Origin: Bdellovibrio sp.
GTDB taxonomy: Bacteria; Bdellovibrionota; Bdellovibrionia; Bdellovibrionales; Bdellovibrionaceae
NCBI GenBank assembly: GCA_003176075.1
Contig: PSRN01000181.1
Span: 1 to 8,840, forward strand
Direction: 5' to 3'
Length of the DNA: 8,840 bases
Under the pieces are notes generated by a model. That model was not told the DNA's origin and ran no database searches. It saw only the letters and a list, made by a program, of their open reading frames with translations. Positions within the stretch are counted from its first letter, which is position 1. Each line of letters opens with the position of its first letter. Of the stretch, positions 1 through 6,202 are shown piece after piece. Position numbers and translations under genes: made by a program.

Positions 1-29
1 CCCCGCCCCCGCCGGCCCCGCCACCCCCA
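1..29. repeat. GC-rich low-complexity stretch in the gspM tail
   Basis: The first 29 bases are almost only C and G, in imperfect CCCCG/CCCCC runs. On the coding strand they give nine residues of Gly with one Ala. Such tracts expand and contract easily and are prone to sequencing error, so the frame beyond the window edge should be checked. Confidence 0.6.
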
Positions 30-649
30 ATGGGTAGGTCGGGTGATTCGCCTTTAAAGACGATCAATCGAAAGGAAGTGTCAAAGTAGCGCGGATCCTT
101 GGCATTGGCCCTCATGACAAGGTCCTTGAGTTTGGTTCCCTGAATTTTCACCAAGCTTGTTCCAAGATTGATGATTTGAGTCAAATTCAGCTGAACCGTG
201 GAAATCTCATAAACCCCTTCGATGATGGAATTCTTCACCAGCGACCCCCCGGGGGGCTGCACCAGAATGCCGCGATTTTGTTCAGGCAGCAGATTGAGAC
301 TTTGTATCGCCGCCTCGATTTGACTGCGAACCTCACCCATGGACGGAGGGCTGACGCTGAGGGGATTTTCCGCCGCTTCCTTGTGGGCGCGCAGCAGTTC
401 CCGGATCAAGTCCTTCTTGGCCTCATACTCGCCGATTTGATCGCTGGCCGACTGGTAGGTTGAAAAAGGAATGGCAAAGAGAAGTAAAAGAACAAACCCG
501 ATGCTGCCAAAAATGATGGCCTTTTGCTTTTGCGGTGAAAATTCGGCAAAGCGGTCGCGCAGGGAAATGTAATTTTCATTTTCCTGCAGGCGGTCCATAA
601 TGCTTTGGAACGCCGCTTTGAGCCGTTCTTTCAGATCCTCGAAATTCAT
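1..649 (-). CDS. gspM: Type II secretion platform protein GspM (3' end outside window)
   Basis: GspM is the bitopic inner-membrane protein that pairs with GspL in the T2SS platform. The frame opens with ATG at 649-647, overlapping the gspL stop as ATGA, and stays open for 216 codons to the window edge. An N-terminal cytoplasmic stretch of about 42 residues (MNFEDLKERLKAAFQSIMD...) is longer than usual. One membrane segment follows (AIIFGSIGFVLLLLFAIPF, about 44-62), then a charged helix (EYEAKKDLIRELLRAHKEAAEN) and a ferredoxin-like periplasmic part with strands such as GVYEISTVQLNL and FRLIVFKGE. From residue 208 the chain becomes Gly-rich (GGGGAGGGG) and leaves the window. At over 216 residues it is longer than the typical GspM of about 160-180. 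Assignment rests on position after gspL and topology, because GspM sequences are poorly conserved. Confidence 0.85.
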   Translation of the reverse strand, partial: MNFEDLKERLKAAFQSIMDRLQENENYISLRDRFAEFSPQKQKAIIFGSIGFVLLLLFAIPFSTYQSASDQIGEYEAKKDLIRELLRAHKEAAENPLSVSPPSMGEVRSQIEAAIQSLNLLPEQNRGILVQPPGGSLVKNSIIEGVYEISTVQLNLTQIINLGTSLVKIQGTKLKDLVMRANAKDPRYFDTSFRLIVFKGESPDLPIGGGGAGGGG

Positions 650-2301
650 TTCGCCACCACCAAGCCGCGGTCGACGTGGAAAACCATGGTGAAAGAAACA
701 GTGGTTTGTCCCGCGACGGGGTTTCCGACACTGAGTTGGACGGGGCCTCGGGCCATGCCTTTGAAGGCGCTCTCCAACTGGTGAGCTTCCTCGGCCTTTG
801 CCACTTGACCTTCCATTTGAACTTGGGTGTCTTGAATTTCAAGTTTACGGATGGTCAACGTCACCTTGTTGTGGGGCAGGGTCAGATCACTGATGCGCTT
901 TAGCACGTCCAGCGCCGCGTTCATATGTAGCGCGTTTTCAATTTCTTTGACGTCCTTGACCCGCTTTCTTTGATTGGCAATGTATTTGCGAATGTTCGTT
1001 TCAGTCCCTTGTTTTCCGGTGAGGCCGGCGACTTGCTTGGCTTGTTTTTTCAAGGCGTCCTGCACCTTTTCGACCAGATCGGCGGCGAAACTGTCGCGGA
1101 GGTTGGCATAGAAGACAAAAATCAGAAACATCGAGGCGACAAACTGGACCGTCACTCCCCATTTTTTCCAAACCTCGGTGAGCCCCTCGCCCTGTTTGGC
1201 GAATTCGGCGCGCAGGAATTGAATGGGTGGATTCTTCGGTCGGCGCAGTCCTTCGAGCGCCAATCCCAGCGCCACCGCCAGTGTCGCCTCAGTTTGGGAG
1301 CTTTTGTCGAGGTCGTGCTCGAATTGGCTCAAAAAATTCGAACGGTTCACCGGTATTTCGAGAATTTGCGTCATCGCCGCGTTCAAATTCAGGGTTTGCG
1401 AGAAAGGGCCGGTCATTTCGAGCCCCGAAATTTCACCATGAAGCTCGCTTTGGAATTCCGACAGCGTGAATTTAAGTTCCTGTCCCAGGTCCTTCAATTG
1501 GGAGGCGATGGTGTCGGAAAATAAAATCTGGTCGTAGGAGGCGCCCCCCTTATGGGTCAGAATAAAGGCTTTCTTGCGCATCTCTGAAACCGCCTCAATG
1601 TAAGGAATTTCATAGCGGCGGGAAATCGCTTCGGCGACGTTCTTCGCTCCCCAGAGAATCGATCGAACGCCGAGCAAATGATTTTCTTCAAAGGCAAGCA
1701 CCACGCTGTGGCTGTGTCCGATATGAAGCCGGGCATGCAGTCGCCGCCGGGGTCTGACCGCGTCTTCGCCCTCGGGCAGGGCCGGCAAGACCGGCGGAAC
1801 GTCATTCCAGCGCTCAAAGCAGTTGGCCAAGGCCAAGCCCTCGGCGGAAACCAGCGTCAGTTCGAGACCGGTGTCTTTGAGCTGCTGCAGGAGCGAGGCA
1901 ATGCGCGACTTGGCGGCCACGACCGCCAGGACTTCGGCTTGCGACCCGAAAATCTGGGTCACACGGGCGTCGTAGATGGCCGTTTCACTGGAAAAAGGCA
2001 GTTCCTCTTCCAGTTCAAAAGGAAGGCTCTTAAGTATCTTGGATCGCTCGACAAAGGGAAAGAGGCGCAGGCGGCAACTCAAATATTCCTGCCGCAAGCC
2101 CACCACGACGCGCGTGCGGCCGGCTTCAACTTGGCCAGCCAAGTCCCGTAGGATGTCGTGGATCTCGATGGTTTGATCAAAGGCGGGATTGACGCCTAAG
2201 GGGAATTCGCGGAAAGAGGTGACCGTCACTCCGCGGGCGGTGGTGACGGCCTCCACGACTTTAATGCTGGAACTACCGATATCGATGCCAAGTGATTTCA
2301 C
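646..2301 (-). CDS. gspL: Type II secretion platform protein GspL with PilM-like N-terminus
   Basis: GspL links the cytoplasmic ATPase GspE to the inner-membrane platform and to GspM. The 551-residue product starts at GTG 2301; an in-frame stop just upstream rules out earlier starts. Residues 1-352 form an actin-like cytoplasmic domain: LGIDIGSSSIKVVE (4-17) is a full phosphate-1 loop as in PilM, but the second loop reads HIGHSHS (193-199), where PilM-type proteins have DIG and a Thr. AVALGLALEGL (342-352) is also PilM-like. The juxtamembrane IQFLRAEFA (360-368) recalls the NLRxGEF-type element. One membrane segment lies near 382-401, then a Lys-rich coiled stretch and a ferredoxin-like periplasmic domain (about 460-551). 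The TGA overlaps the gspM ATG by 4 bp. A PilM/PilN fusion is the alternative description; the operon context favours GspL. Confidence 0.92.
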   Translation of the reverse strand: MKSLGIDIGSSSIKVVEAVTTARGVTVTSFREFPLGVNPAFDQTIEIHDILRDLAGQVEAGRTRVVVGLRQEYLSCRLRLFPFVERSKILKSLPFELEEELPFSSETAIYDARVTQIFGSQAEVLAVVAAKSRIASLLQQLKDTGLELTLVSAEGLALANCFERWNDVPPVLPALPEGEDAVRPRRRLHARLHIGHSHSVVLAFEENHLLGVRSILWGAKNVAEAISRRYEIPYIEAVSEMRKKAFILTHKGGASYDQILFSDTIASQLKDLGQELKFTLSEFQSELHGEISGLEMTGPFSQTLNLNAAMTQILEIPVNRSNFLSQFEHDLDKSSQTEATLAVALGLALEGLRRPKNPPIQFLRAEFAKQGEGLTEVWKKWGVTVQFVASMFLIFVFYANLRDSFAADLVEKVQDALKKQAKQVAGLTGKQGTETNIRKYIANQRKRVKDVKEIENALHMNAALDVLKRISDLTLPHNKVTLTIRKLEIQDTQVQMEGQVAKAEEAHQLESAFKGMARGPVQLSVGNPVAGQTTVSFTMVFHVDRGLVVAK

Positions 2302-2321
2302 AATCCTTCACGATCCTTCAC
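2301..2321. repeat. 10-bp tandem repeat over the gspL ribosome-binding site and start
   Basis: On the coding strand the 20-bp gap reads GTGAAGGATC followed by GTGAAGGATT, and the gene itself starts GTGAAATC. This makes three GTGAA motifs at exact 10-nt spacing and two copies of the AAGGA ribosome-site core, about 12 nt and 2 nt from the start codon. Only the third GTG opens the gspL frame; the others run into nearby stops. Neither AAGGA has ideal spacing, so efficient initiation may depend on coupling to gspK. Confidence 0.6.
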
Positions 2322-3614
2322 CTATTTCTCAACCCAGTATACGATGCGGGGGGGGCCTTTGGTAGCGGATTGAGCGGACTGGGCCGGAGTCGAGGTCCCG
2401 GCGGTGCCCGTGCTGGTGACGGCCTGTGTTCCACCAGTTGTGGTGGCTTCTTTCTTCACCAGGCCCGCCACCACTTGCGCGCTCTTTTGCAGATCGTACA
2501 CGATGACGTCGATCTCGCGCACCGCTGTGCCGTAGCTGCCGATGCTTTGGATGCGAAAGTTAAGGGCCGCATCAGTGACAATGGGAGTGTCCTGTTGCAC
2601 CTCCGGCGTGATCCGCGCGCCCTTGCCATTGATAAAACTCCAAAATTCACCGGCATCATGAAAGGATCCGCCGTTGACGATGTCCTGGCGTCGCTTCAGA
2701 ACCTCCGTGACGATTTCATTGGTGATCGAAACGTCGATGGACTGAATCACGTCGGCGGAAGCGGTGTTGGGATTGATGGCTTTGGCGCCGTAGACGGTGA
2801 TTCGTGGCTCCAGCAGGCGAAAAATCTCATCGTTCATGGCGGGAATCAGACGGAGCTCCTCGACCGTGCGAAATTGGCGGTTGGGCGGGTAATTCAAGGC
2901 ATCACCGCCGGGATTCACGTAGTCGCCGTAAAATTGCGATTCGCTTCCCCCTTTTTGTGATTCTTTATTCGCGTCAATCCAATCGGTGATCTGATCAACC
3001 AAATCTTCGGCTTTGAAATCACGGTGTTTCTTGTTGAAGTCCGTGTTGTTTTGCACTTCATTTTCAAAAATCTGCATGATGAGCTTCTTCGTGCTGGTGC
3101 GCAAAGCTTTTGAGGGGGAATCCAAGTCATTGATGTCAATTTTTGTCCCTTCGTCGGTGATGGTCGTCTGGTAGGAAGCGTCCATTTTCGCCGCCTTGAT
3201 CGCCGTATCGATAAGATCCTTGTTGGTCGTGTCGACCCCTGGTGGCAGCACCGGCGGCCAGGCAAAAGGAAAATTCCAAATCAAGTTGAGGATGGCGGCG
3301 TTGTTCCCCAACTGCTGACCCAACTGACCCTTCATTTGCTGGAAAATTTTGATCCGCAGGAGACTCAATTCGACCCCGGAACGGGCTGCATAATAGGCTT
3401 TCAGACGATTCACGGACTGGCTATTGATACTGTATTCAACTTGCGTGTCGTACTGGACCTCCATGGCCAGGTACAGCAGCAGCGACAAGGAAAAAATGGC
3501 CAGCAGAAGGGCGATGCCTTTTTGATCCTTGGCCCGCCGGGTGGTCCAAAATTCCTCGGGGGACAATGGTTTTGAGAGTAATTTCCGGAGAGGTTTCCAA
3601 CTGAATTTTCTCAT
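2322..3614 (-). CDS. gspK: Minor pseudopilin GspK
   Basis: GspK is the large minor pseudopilin that caps the pseudopilus tip. The 430-residue product starts at ATG 3614 (4-bp overlap with gspJ; GGAG lies about 8 nt upstream). The leader is long (33 residues) with the site KDQKG/IALLLAIFSLSLLL; position +5 is Leu, not Glu, which is the known peculiarity of GspK. The tail after the helix has AYYAARSGVELSL (about 73-85). Two landmarks of the GspK globular domain follow: ITDWIDAN (209-216) and AINPNTASADV (279-289), the latter in the second helical SAM-like part. An unusual Thr/Ser/Ala/Gly-rich stretch (about 388-418) precedes the C-terminal PPRIVYWVEK and looks like a disordered linker. The stop is TAG at 2324-2322, 20 bp before gspL. 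Confidence 0.95.
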   Translation of the reverse strand: MRKFSWKPLRKLLSKPLSPEEFWTTRRAKDQKGIALLLAIFSLSLLLYLAMEVQYDTQVEYSINSQSVNRLKAYYAARSGVELSLLRIKIFQQMKGQLGQQLGNNAAILNLIWNFPFAWPPVLPPGVDTTNKDLIDTAIKAAKMDASYQTTITDEGTKIDINDLDSPSKALRTSTKKLIMQIFENEVQNNTDFNKKHRDFKAEDLVDQITDWIDANKESQKGGSESQFYGDYVNPGGDALNYPPNRQFRTVEELRLIPAMNDEIFRLLEPRITVYGAKAINPNTASADVIQSIDVSITNEIVTEVLKRRQDIVNGGSFHDAGEFWSFINGKGARITPEVQQDTPIVTDAALNFRIQSIGSYGTAVREIDVIVYDLQKSAQVVAGLVKKEATTTGGTQAVTSTGTAGTSTPAQSAQSATKGPPRIVYWVEK

Positions 3615-4468
3615 TGGGATTCTCCGCCAAAGCCACTCGAGGGAGTCGTGTGGGCGGCGCCGCTTTTTTCTTCGTTGTTGGGGAAATGGATTTCAACGAT
3701 GGACTGCATGAAAATTTTCTTTTTCTTTTCCTTGCCTCTTTCGATGGCCAACGAAACTTCAACCACGGCGGGATAGGCGTTTTGCGTGACGGAGTCTGAA
3801 GCGGTGGAGTCCCAATCCGTCACCCAATCCTGCTTGCCGTTGCCGAAGTACCTGAGTTTAAACTCGCTCACATCGGAGATCAAAACAACATCCACGCCGC
3901 CGCGGGTGATGTCGCCTTCCACAAAGGGGGAAGACTTGCGAATCACGCACTGGGAGCTTTCCTCGGAACCGGGCCGGCGGCAAGACCGCAAAGAATATCC
4001 GACCTTGATGAAATCCGCCTGCTTCAGGTCCGCGGACATCCTCGACCCATTCTCGGTGGCGAAATACATTTCGTTGTCGTGCCCGACGAACTGAGTGACC
4101 GGGTTTTGGCGATTTTGTTTTCTCTCTTGCTCTTTCGGGTCGGGAGGCGGGGCGGACCCGGCGATCCCCGCCACCGCCGAAGTACCGCCGGTCGTGGCTT
4201 TCTTCAGTTCGGCGCGGAACTCTTCCTCCAAATCACGGTAGTGAAAGGCTTGACTCAAATCGCGTTGGATGACCCGCAAGGCATCCCTGACCTGGGACAT
4301 GTCCTCCACCTGCTGTTGAACTTTGATCCTGGTCTTAAAGCCATTGCGAATGGTGACGGCGATATTGATGGTCAAAAAGGACAAGAGCGCGAGGACAATC
4401 AGAATTTCCAACATGGTGAAGCCTAGCGCCGGGGTGAAAAACTCTGTGGGCCAGCCTGATTTCTTCAT
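3611..4468 (-). CDS. gspJ: Minor pseudopilin GspJ
   Basis: GspJ is a minor pseudopilin of the tip complex. The 285 residues begin at ATG 4468, which overlaps the gspI stop by 4 bp. The prepilin site is TPALG/FTMLEILIVLALLSF, cleaved after Gly16, with Glu at +5 (Glu21). The helix continues into VRDALRVIQRDLSQAF, a GspJ-type N-terminal helix. The C-terminal half has the usual AYPAVVEVSLAIE strand (about 231-243). A Gly/Ala/Pro and then charged insertion spans about residues 89-125 (TTGGTSAVAGIAGSAPPPD onward) and looks disordered. Cys163 and Cys174 bracket a short Ser/Glu loop and could form a disulfide. A lysine run (248-251) follows the last domain strand. The TGA at 3613-3611 overlaps the gspK ATG. 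Confidence 0.93.
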   Translation of the reverse strand: MKKSGWPTEFFTPALGFTMLEILIVLALLSFLTINIAVTIRNGFKTRIKVQQQVEDMSQVRDALRVIQRDLSQAFHYRDLEEEFRAELKKATTGGTSAVAGIAGSAPPPDPKEQERKQNRQNPVTQFVGHDNEMYFATENGSRMSADLKQADFIKVGYSLRSCRRPGSEESSQCVIRKSSPFVEGDITRGGVDVVLISDVSEFKLRYFGNGKQDWVTDWDSTASDSVTQNAYPAVVEVSLAIERGKEKKKKIFMQSIVEIHFPNNEEKSGAAHTTPSSGFGGESQ

Positions 4469-4989
4469 ATTCCAGGCACCCCCAAGCTGGCGGATTTGTT
4501 GTAATCGACAAAATAGGTCGTGACTGAAAAAGTTTGGGGTTTCTTGCCCTTTCGCGTGTAATTCACCGTCACCGTGACTTCCTTGATGGACTTGGAAATC
4601 GCGTCGGTGAGCTGCTTGATCGCATTCAAAGTGATGGCGTCGGCGCCTCCTTCGCGGGAAGTGAGGGTTGAAGCCAAGTCCGGAAATTCCATTTTTTTCG
4701 AACTCATTTCCCAGGTGTATTCGGGGTAGCCATCGAATTTGCCGTCTTCCTCGTCCTTGATTTCCTCCAGCGGGCGGCCACGATACTTGATTTCATATTC
4801 GATCATTTTTCGATTGAGCAATTCGGCCGCTTCAAAGGCCCTTTGCGTGCGATCGAGCCGCACGAAGCTGCCACCCCAGGTGTTGACCAGAAGAATGAGT
4901 CCGCTCGCCATGATCGCCATGGCGATCACCGTTTCGATGAGTGTAAATCCGTGCGGCCGTTGCCGCGACCAACTCTTCGATCGTTTCAC
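4465..4989 (-). CDS. gspI: Minor pseudopilin GspI
   Basis: GspI is the tip-complex minor pseudopilin that is thought to nucleate assembly with J and K. The prepilin motif is RPHG/FTLIETVIAMAIMASGL, cleaved after Gly14 with Glu at +5, followed by the GspI pattern AAELLNRKMIEYE. I chose GTG at 4989 (174 residues, leader MKRSKSWSRQRPHG) because the leader is basic and of ordinary length and GGGGA lies 5 nt upstream. The open frame extends to another GTG at 5040 (191 residues) and also has GTG at 5016, but the extra stretch coincides with a strong hairpin and no convincing ribosome site. The stop TGA at 4467-4465 overlaps the gspJ ATG as ATGA, so translation is probably coupled. The name is firm from order and motif; the start is less so. 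Confidence 0.9.
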   Translation of the reverse strand: MKRSKSWSRQRPHGFTLIETVIAMAIMASGLILLVNTWGGSFVRLDRTQRAFEAAELLNRKMIEYEIKYRGRPLEEIKDEEDGKFDGYPEYTWEMSSKKMEFPDLASTLTSREGGADAITLNAIKQLTDAISKSIKEVTVTVNYTRKGKKPQTFSVTTYFVDYNKSASLGVPGI

Positions 4990-5018
4990 TTTGGTCCCCG
5001 TCCCATAGTGCCTCACGC

Positions 5019-5042
5019 ACGTGGCGGCTTCGCCGCCCACGT
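5019..5042. other. GC-rich hairpin between gspH and gspI
   Basis: ACGTGGCGGC (5019-5028) pairs with GCCGCCCACGT (5032-5042) with one bulged C and a 3-nt loop, giving a 10-bp stem. It lies between the gspH stop and the preferred gspI start, about 30 nt upstream of that start, and would cover the alternative GTG at 5040. No T-run follows on the minus strand, so it is not a standard intrinsic terminator. A smaller stem (GGGCC 5045-5049 with GGCCC 5059-5063) abuts it. The structure is visible; any role in tuning gspI translation is inference. Confidence 0.55.
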
Positions 5043-5062
5043 CTGGGCCCGTCCAACAGGCC

Positions 5063-5668
5063 CTAATCGGACTTGATGTCGTTCAATCGAACTGCTTTGT
5101 CGACTAGATCAGAATGTCCCGTGAGCGGGTTGATGATCAAGGTGGAATTCAAGTTCTTTCGGTCGGTGAATTGGATGGCCGCGGGTTCCACCAGTCCCTC
5201 CGGCGAGAAATAAACGTAAGCAAAGCCTTGACTGACCCCTTCGCCCAGCGCTGGGGTTTCCACCAGGGCAAAATACAATCCTTTCGGCATTTCAAATTCC
5301 TTTTTTGTGTACTTGGGGTCCTTGTCAAAAACCTCCCGCGGCTTTTCCTCGTCCGGGAGCCTGGCCTCTTCCTGCATGGTCAAAACGGTTTTGGGAGCCA
5401 CTTGACCGGGCGCCGACTCCACCCAGTAGCCGTGCTTGTCGCCCTCCATCTGAAACACCAGCCGATAGGTGCGATTCTTAATTCTGGCCTGGTTGCGGAT
5501 GTCGCGAACGAGGACCATCAGATGATGGGAGACTTTCTTAAAACCGTTGTCAGGACGGAAGGCGCGTGGAATCAGCGCCGCCATCAAACCAGCGATGATG
5601 GCGACAACAATTAGAATCTCTAACAGCGAGAACCCCAAGTCGGTGCGTTCGGCACCTCCGCAGACCAA
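5063..5668 (-). CDS. gspH: Minor pseudopilin GspH
   Basis: GspH is a minor pseudopilin of the pseudopilus tip complex (H-I-J-K). The 201-residue frame has a prepilin site RTDLG/FSLLEILIVVAIIAGL, cleaved after Gly12, with Glu at +5 (Glu17). The C-terminal part shows the GspH/FimT pattern (YVYFSPEGLVEPAAIQF, then LIINPLTGHSDL). No ATG or GTG lies in frame upstream of the cleavage site. The likely start is TTG at 5668, preceded by GGGAA about 7 nt upstream. A later TTG at 5638 has GGAGGT about 15 nt upstream but would leave a leader of only two residues. It starts 34 bp after gspG and ends in TAG at 5065-5063. Identity rests on position and motifs, since GspH sequences diverge widely. Confidence 0.9.
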   Translation of the reverse strand: MVCGGAERTDLGFSLLEILIVVAIIAGLMAALIPRAFRPDNGFKKVSHHLMVLVRDIRNQARIKNRTYRLVFQMEGDKHGYWVESAPGQVAPKTVLTMQEEARLPDEEKPREVFDKDPKYTKKEFEMPKGLYFALVETPALGEGVSQGFAYVYFSPEGLVEPAAIQFTDRKNLNSTLIINPLTGHSDLVDKAVRLNDIKSD

Positions 5669-5702
5669 GTCAGTGTTCCCGGCAGAGCCAGTCAGAGGGG
5701 TG

Positions 5703-6170
5703 TTATTGCAGATCCTCAGCGGTGATGTCCTTGTTGATGCCGTCGCCGCCTTCCTTGCGGTCGGCGCCTAAGCTTTTCAAGTCGTAGGTGGATTCACCGC
5801 TGCTGTTGTACTGAAACGGAGTGCCCCAAGCGTCTTTCGGCAAATCCTTCATATAAGGTCCTGTCCAATTGGTGCAGCCATCAGGTTTGATCAATCCCTC
5901 CAGTGAGGTGGGGTATTTGCCACAGTCGTTTTGATACATACTCAAGTTTTGTACTATGTTGGCCATAATGATGCGGGTTTGTTTGACGTTGGCTTGATTT
6001 CGTGACTTTTGGATTTGCGGAAGAATAAAGGCCATCAGTCCACCGATGATGCCAATGACGATCAGAATTTCAAAGAGGGTCATCCCGCGCTGGGACCGGT
6101 ACTTCTGGTTGCTGAGTTCATCATTGCTGAGTTTATCATTGGTGATTTCATTGTCGCCAGTTTTAAGCAT
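5703..6170 (-). CDS. gspG: Major pseudopilin GspG
   Basis: GspG is the main subunit of the periplasmic T2SS pseudopilus, cut and methylated by prepilin peptidase. The 155-residue product has a cleavage site RSQRG/MTLFEILIVIGIIGG with cleavage after Gly29, Met at +1 and the essential Glu at +5 (Glu34). The hydrophobic helix follows directly. The C-terminal half carries GspG signatures: KYPTSLEGL, KDAWGTPFQY (family DPWG, here DAWG) and the calcium-site region SLGADRKEGGDGINKDI. Two cysteines (NDC and DGC) could pair in the periplasm. The 29-residue leader is much longer than typical and comes from a 15-bp tandem repeat (6109-6153). No in-frame alternative start exists before the cleavage site, and a strong GGAGG supports ATG 6170. 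It sits 32 bp after gspF and 34 bp before gspH. Confidence 0.96.
   Translation of the reverse strand: MLKTGDNEITNDKLSNDELSNQKYRSQRGMTLFEILIVIGIIGGLMAFILPQIQKSRNQANVKQTRIIMANIVQNLSMYQNDCGKYPTSLEGLIKPDGCTNWTGPYMKDLPKDAWGTPFQYNSSGESTYDLKSLGADRKEGGDGINKDITAEDLQ
6109..6153. repeat. 15-bp tandem repeat inside the gspG leader
   Basis: Three adjacent 15-bp units: 6109-6123 TTGCTGAGTTCATCA, 6124-6138 TTGCTGAGTTTATCA (one difference) and 6139-6153 TTGGTGATTTCATTG (more diverged). On the coding strand they give five-residue repeats EITND, KLSND and ELSNQ in the GspG signal leader. The unit length is a multiple of three, so copy-number change would keep the reading frame. Confidence 0.8.
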
Positions 6171-6179
6171 CTTGAATAG

Positions 6180-6186
6180 ACCTCCA
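6180..6186 (-). promoter_or_regulatory. Ribosome-binding site of gspG
   Basis: The minus strand reads TGGAGGT here, with a perfect GGAGG core at 6185-6181 and 10 nt of spacing to the ATG at 6170. It is the strongest Shine-Dalgarno match in the window, in keeping with the high expression expected of the major pseudopilin. It also fixes the long-leader start of gspG. Confidence 0.75.
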
Positions 6187-6202
6187 CATGGCGGAATCTA
6201 AA

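Noticed and set aside
970..1524. Long plus-strand open frame antisense to gspL
   Set aside because: It lies wholly inside gspL, has no recognisable motifs and is explained by codon bias on the other strand. The same holds for the other plus-strand frames.
5016..5040. GTG 5040 or GTG 5016 as the gspI start
   Set aside because: They lack a ribosome site, overlap or abut a strong hairpin and give an atypically long leader; kept as alternatives only.
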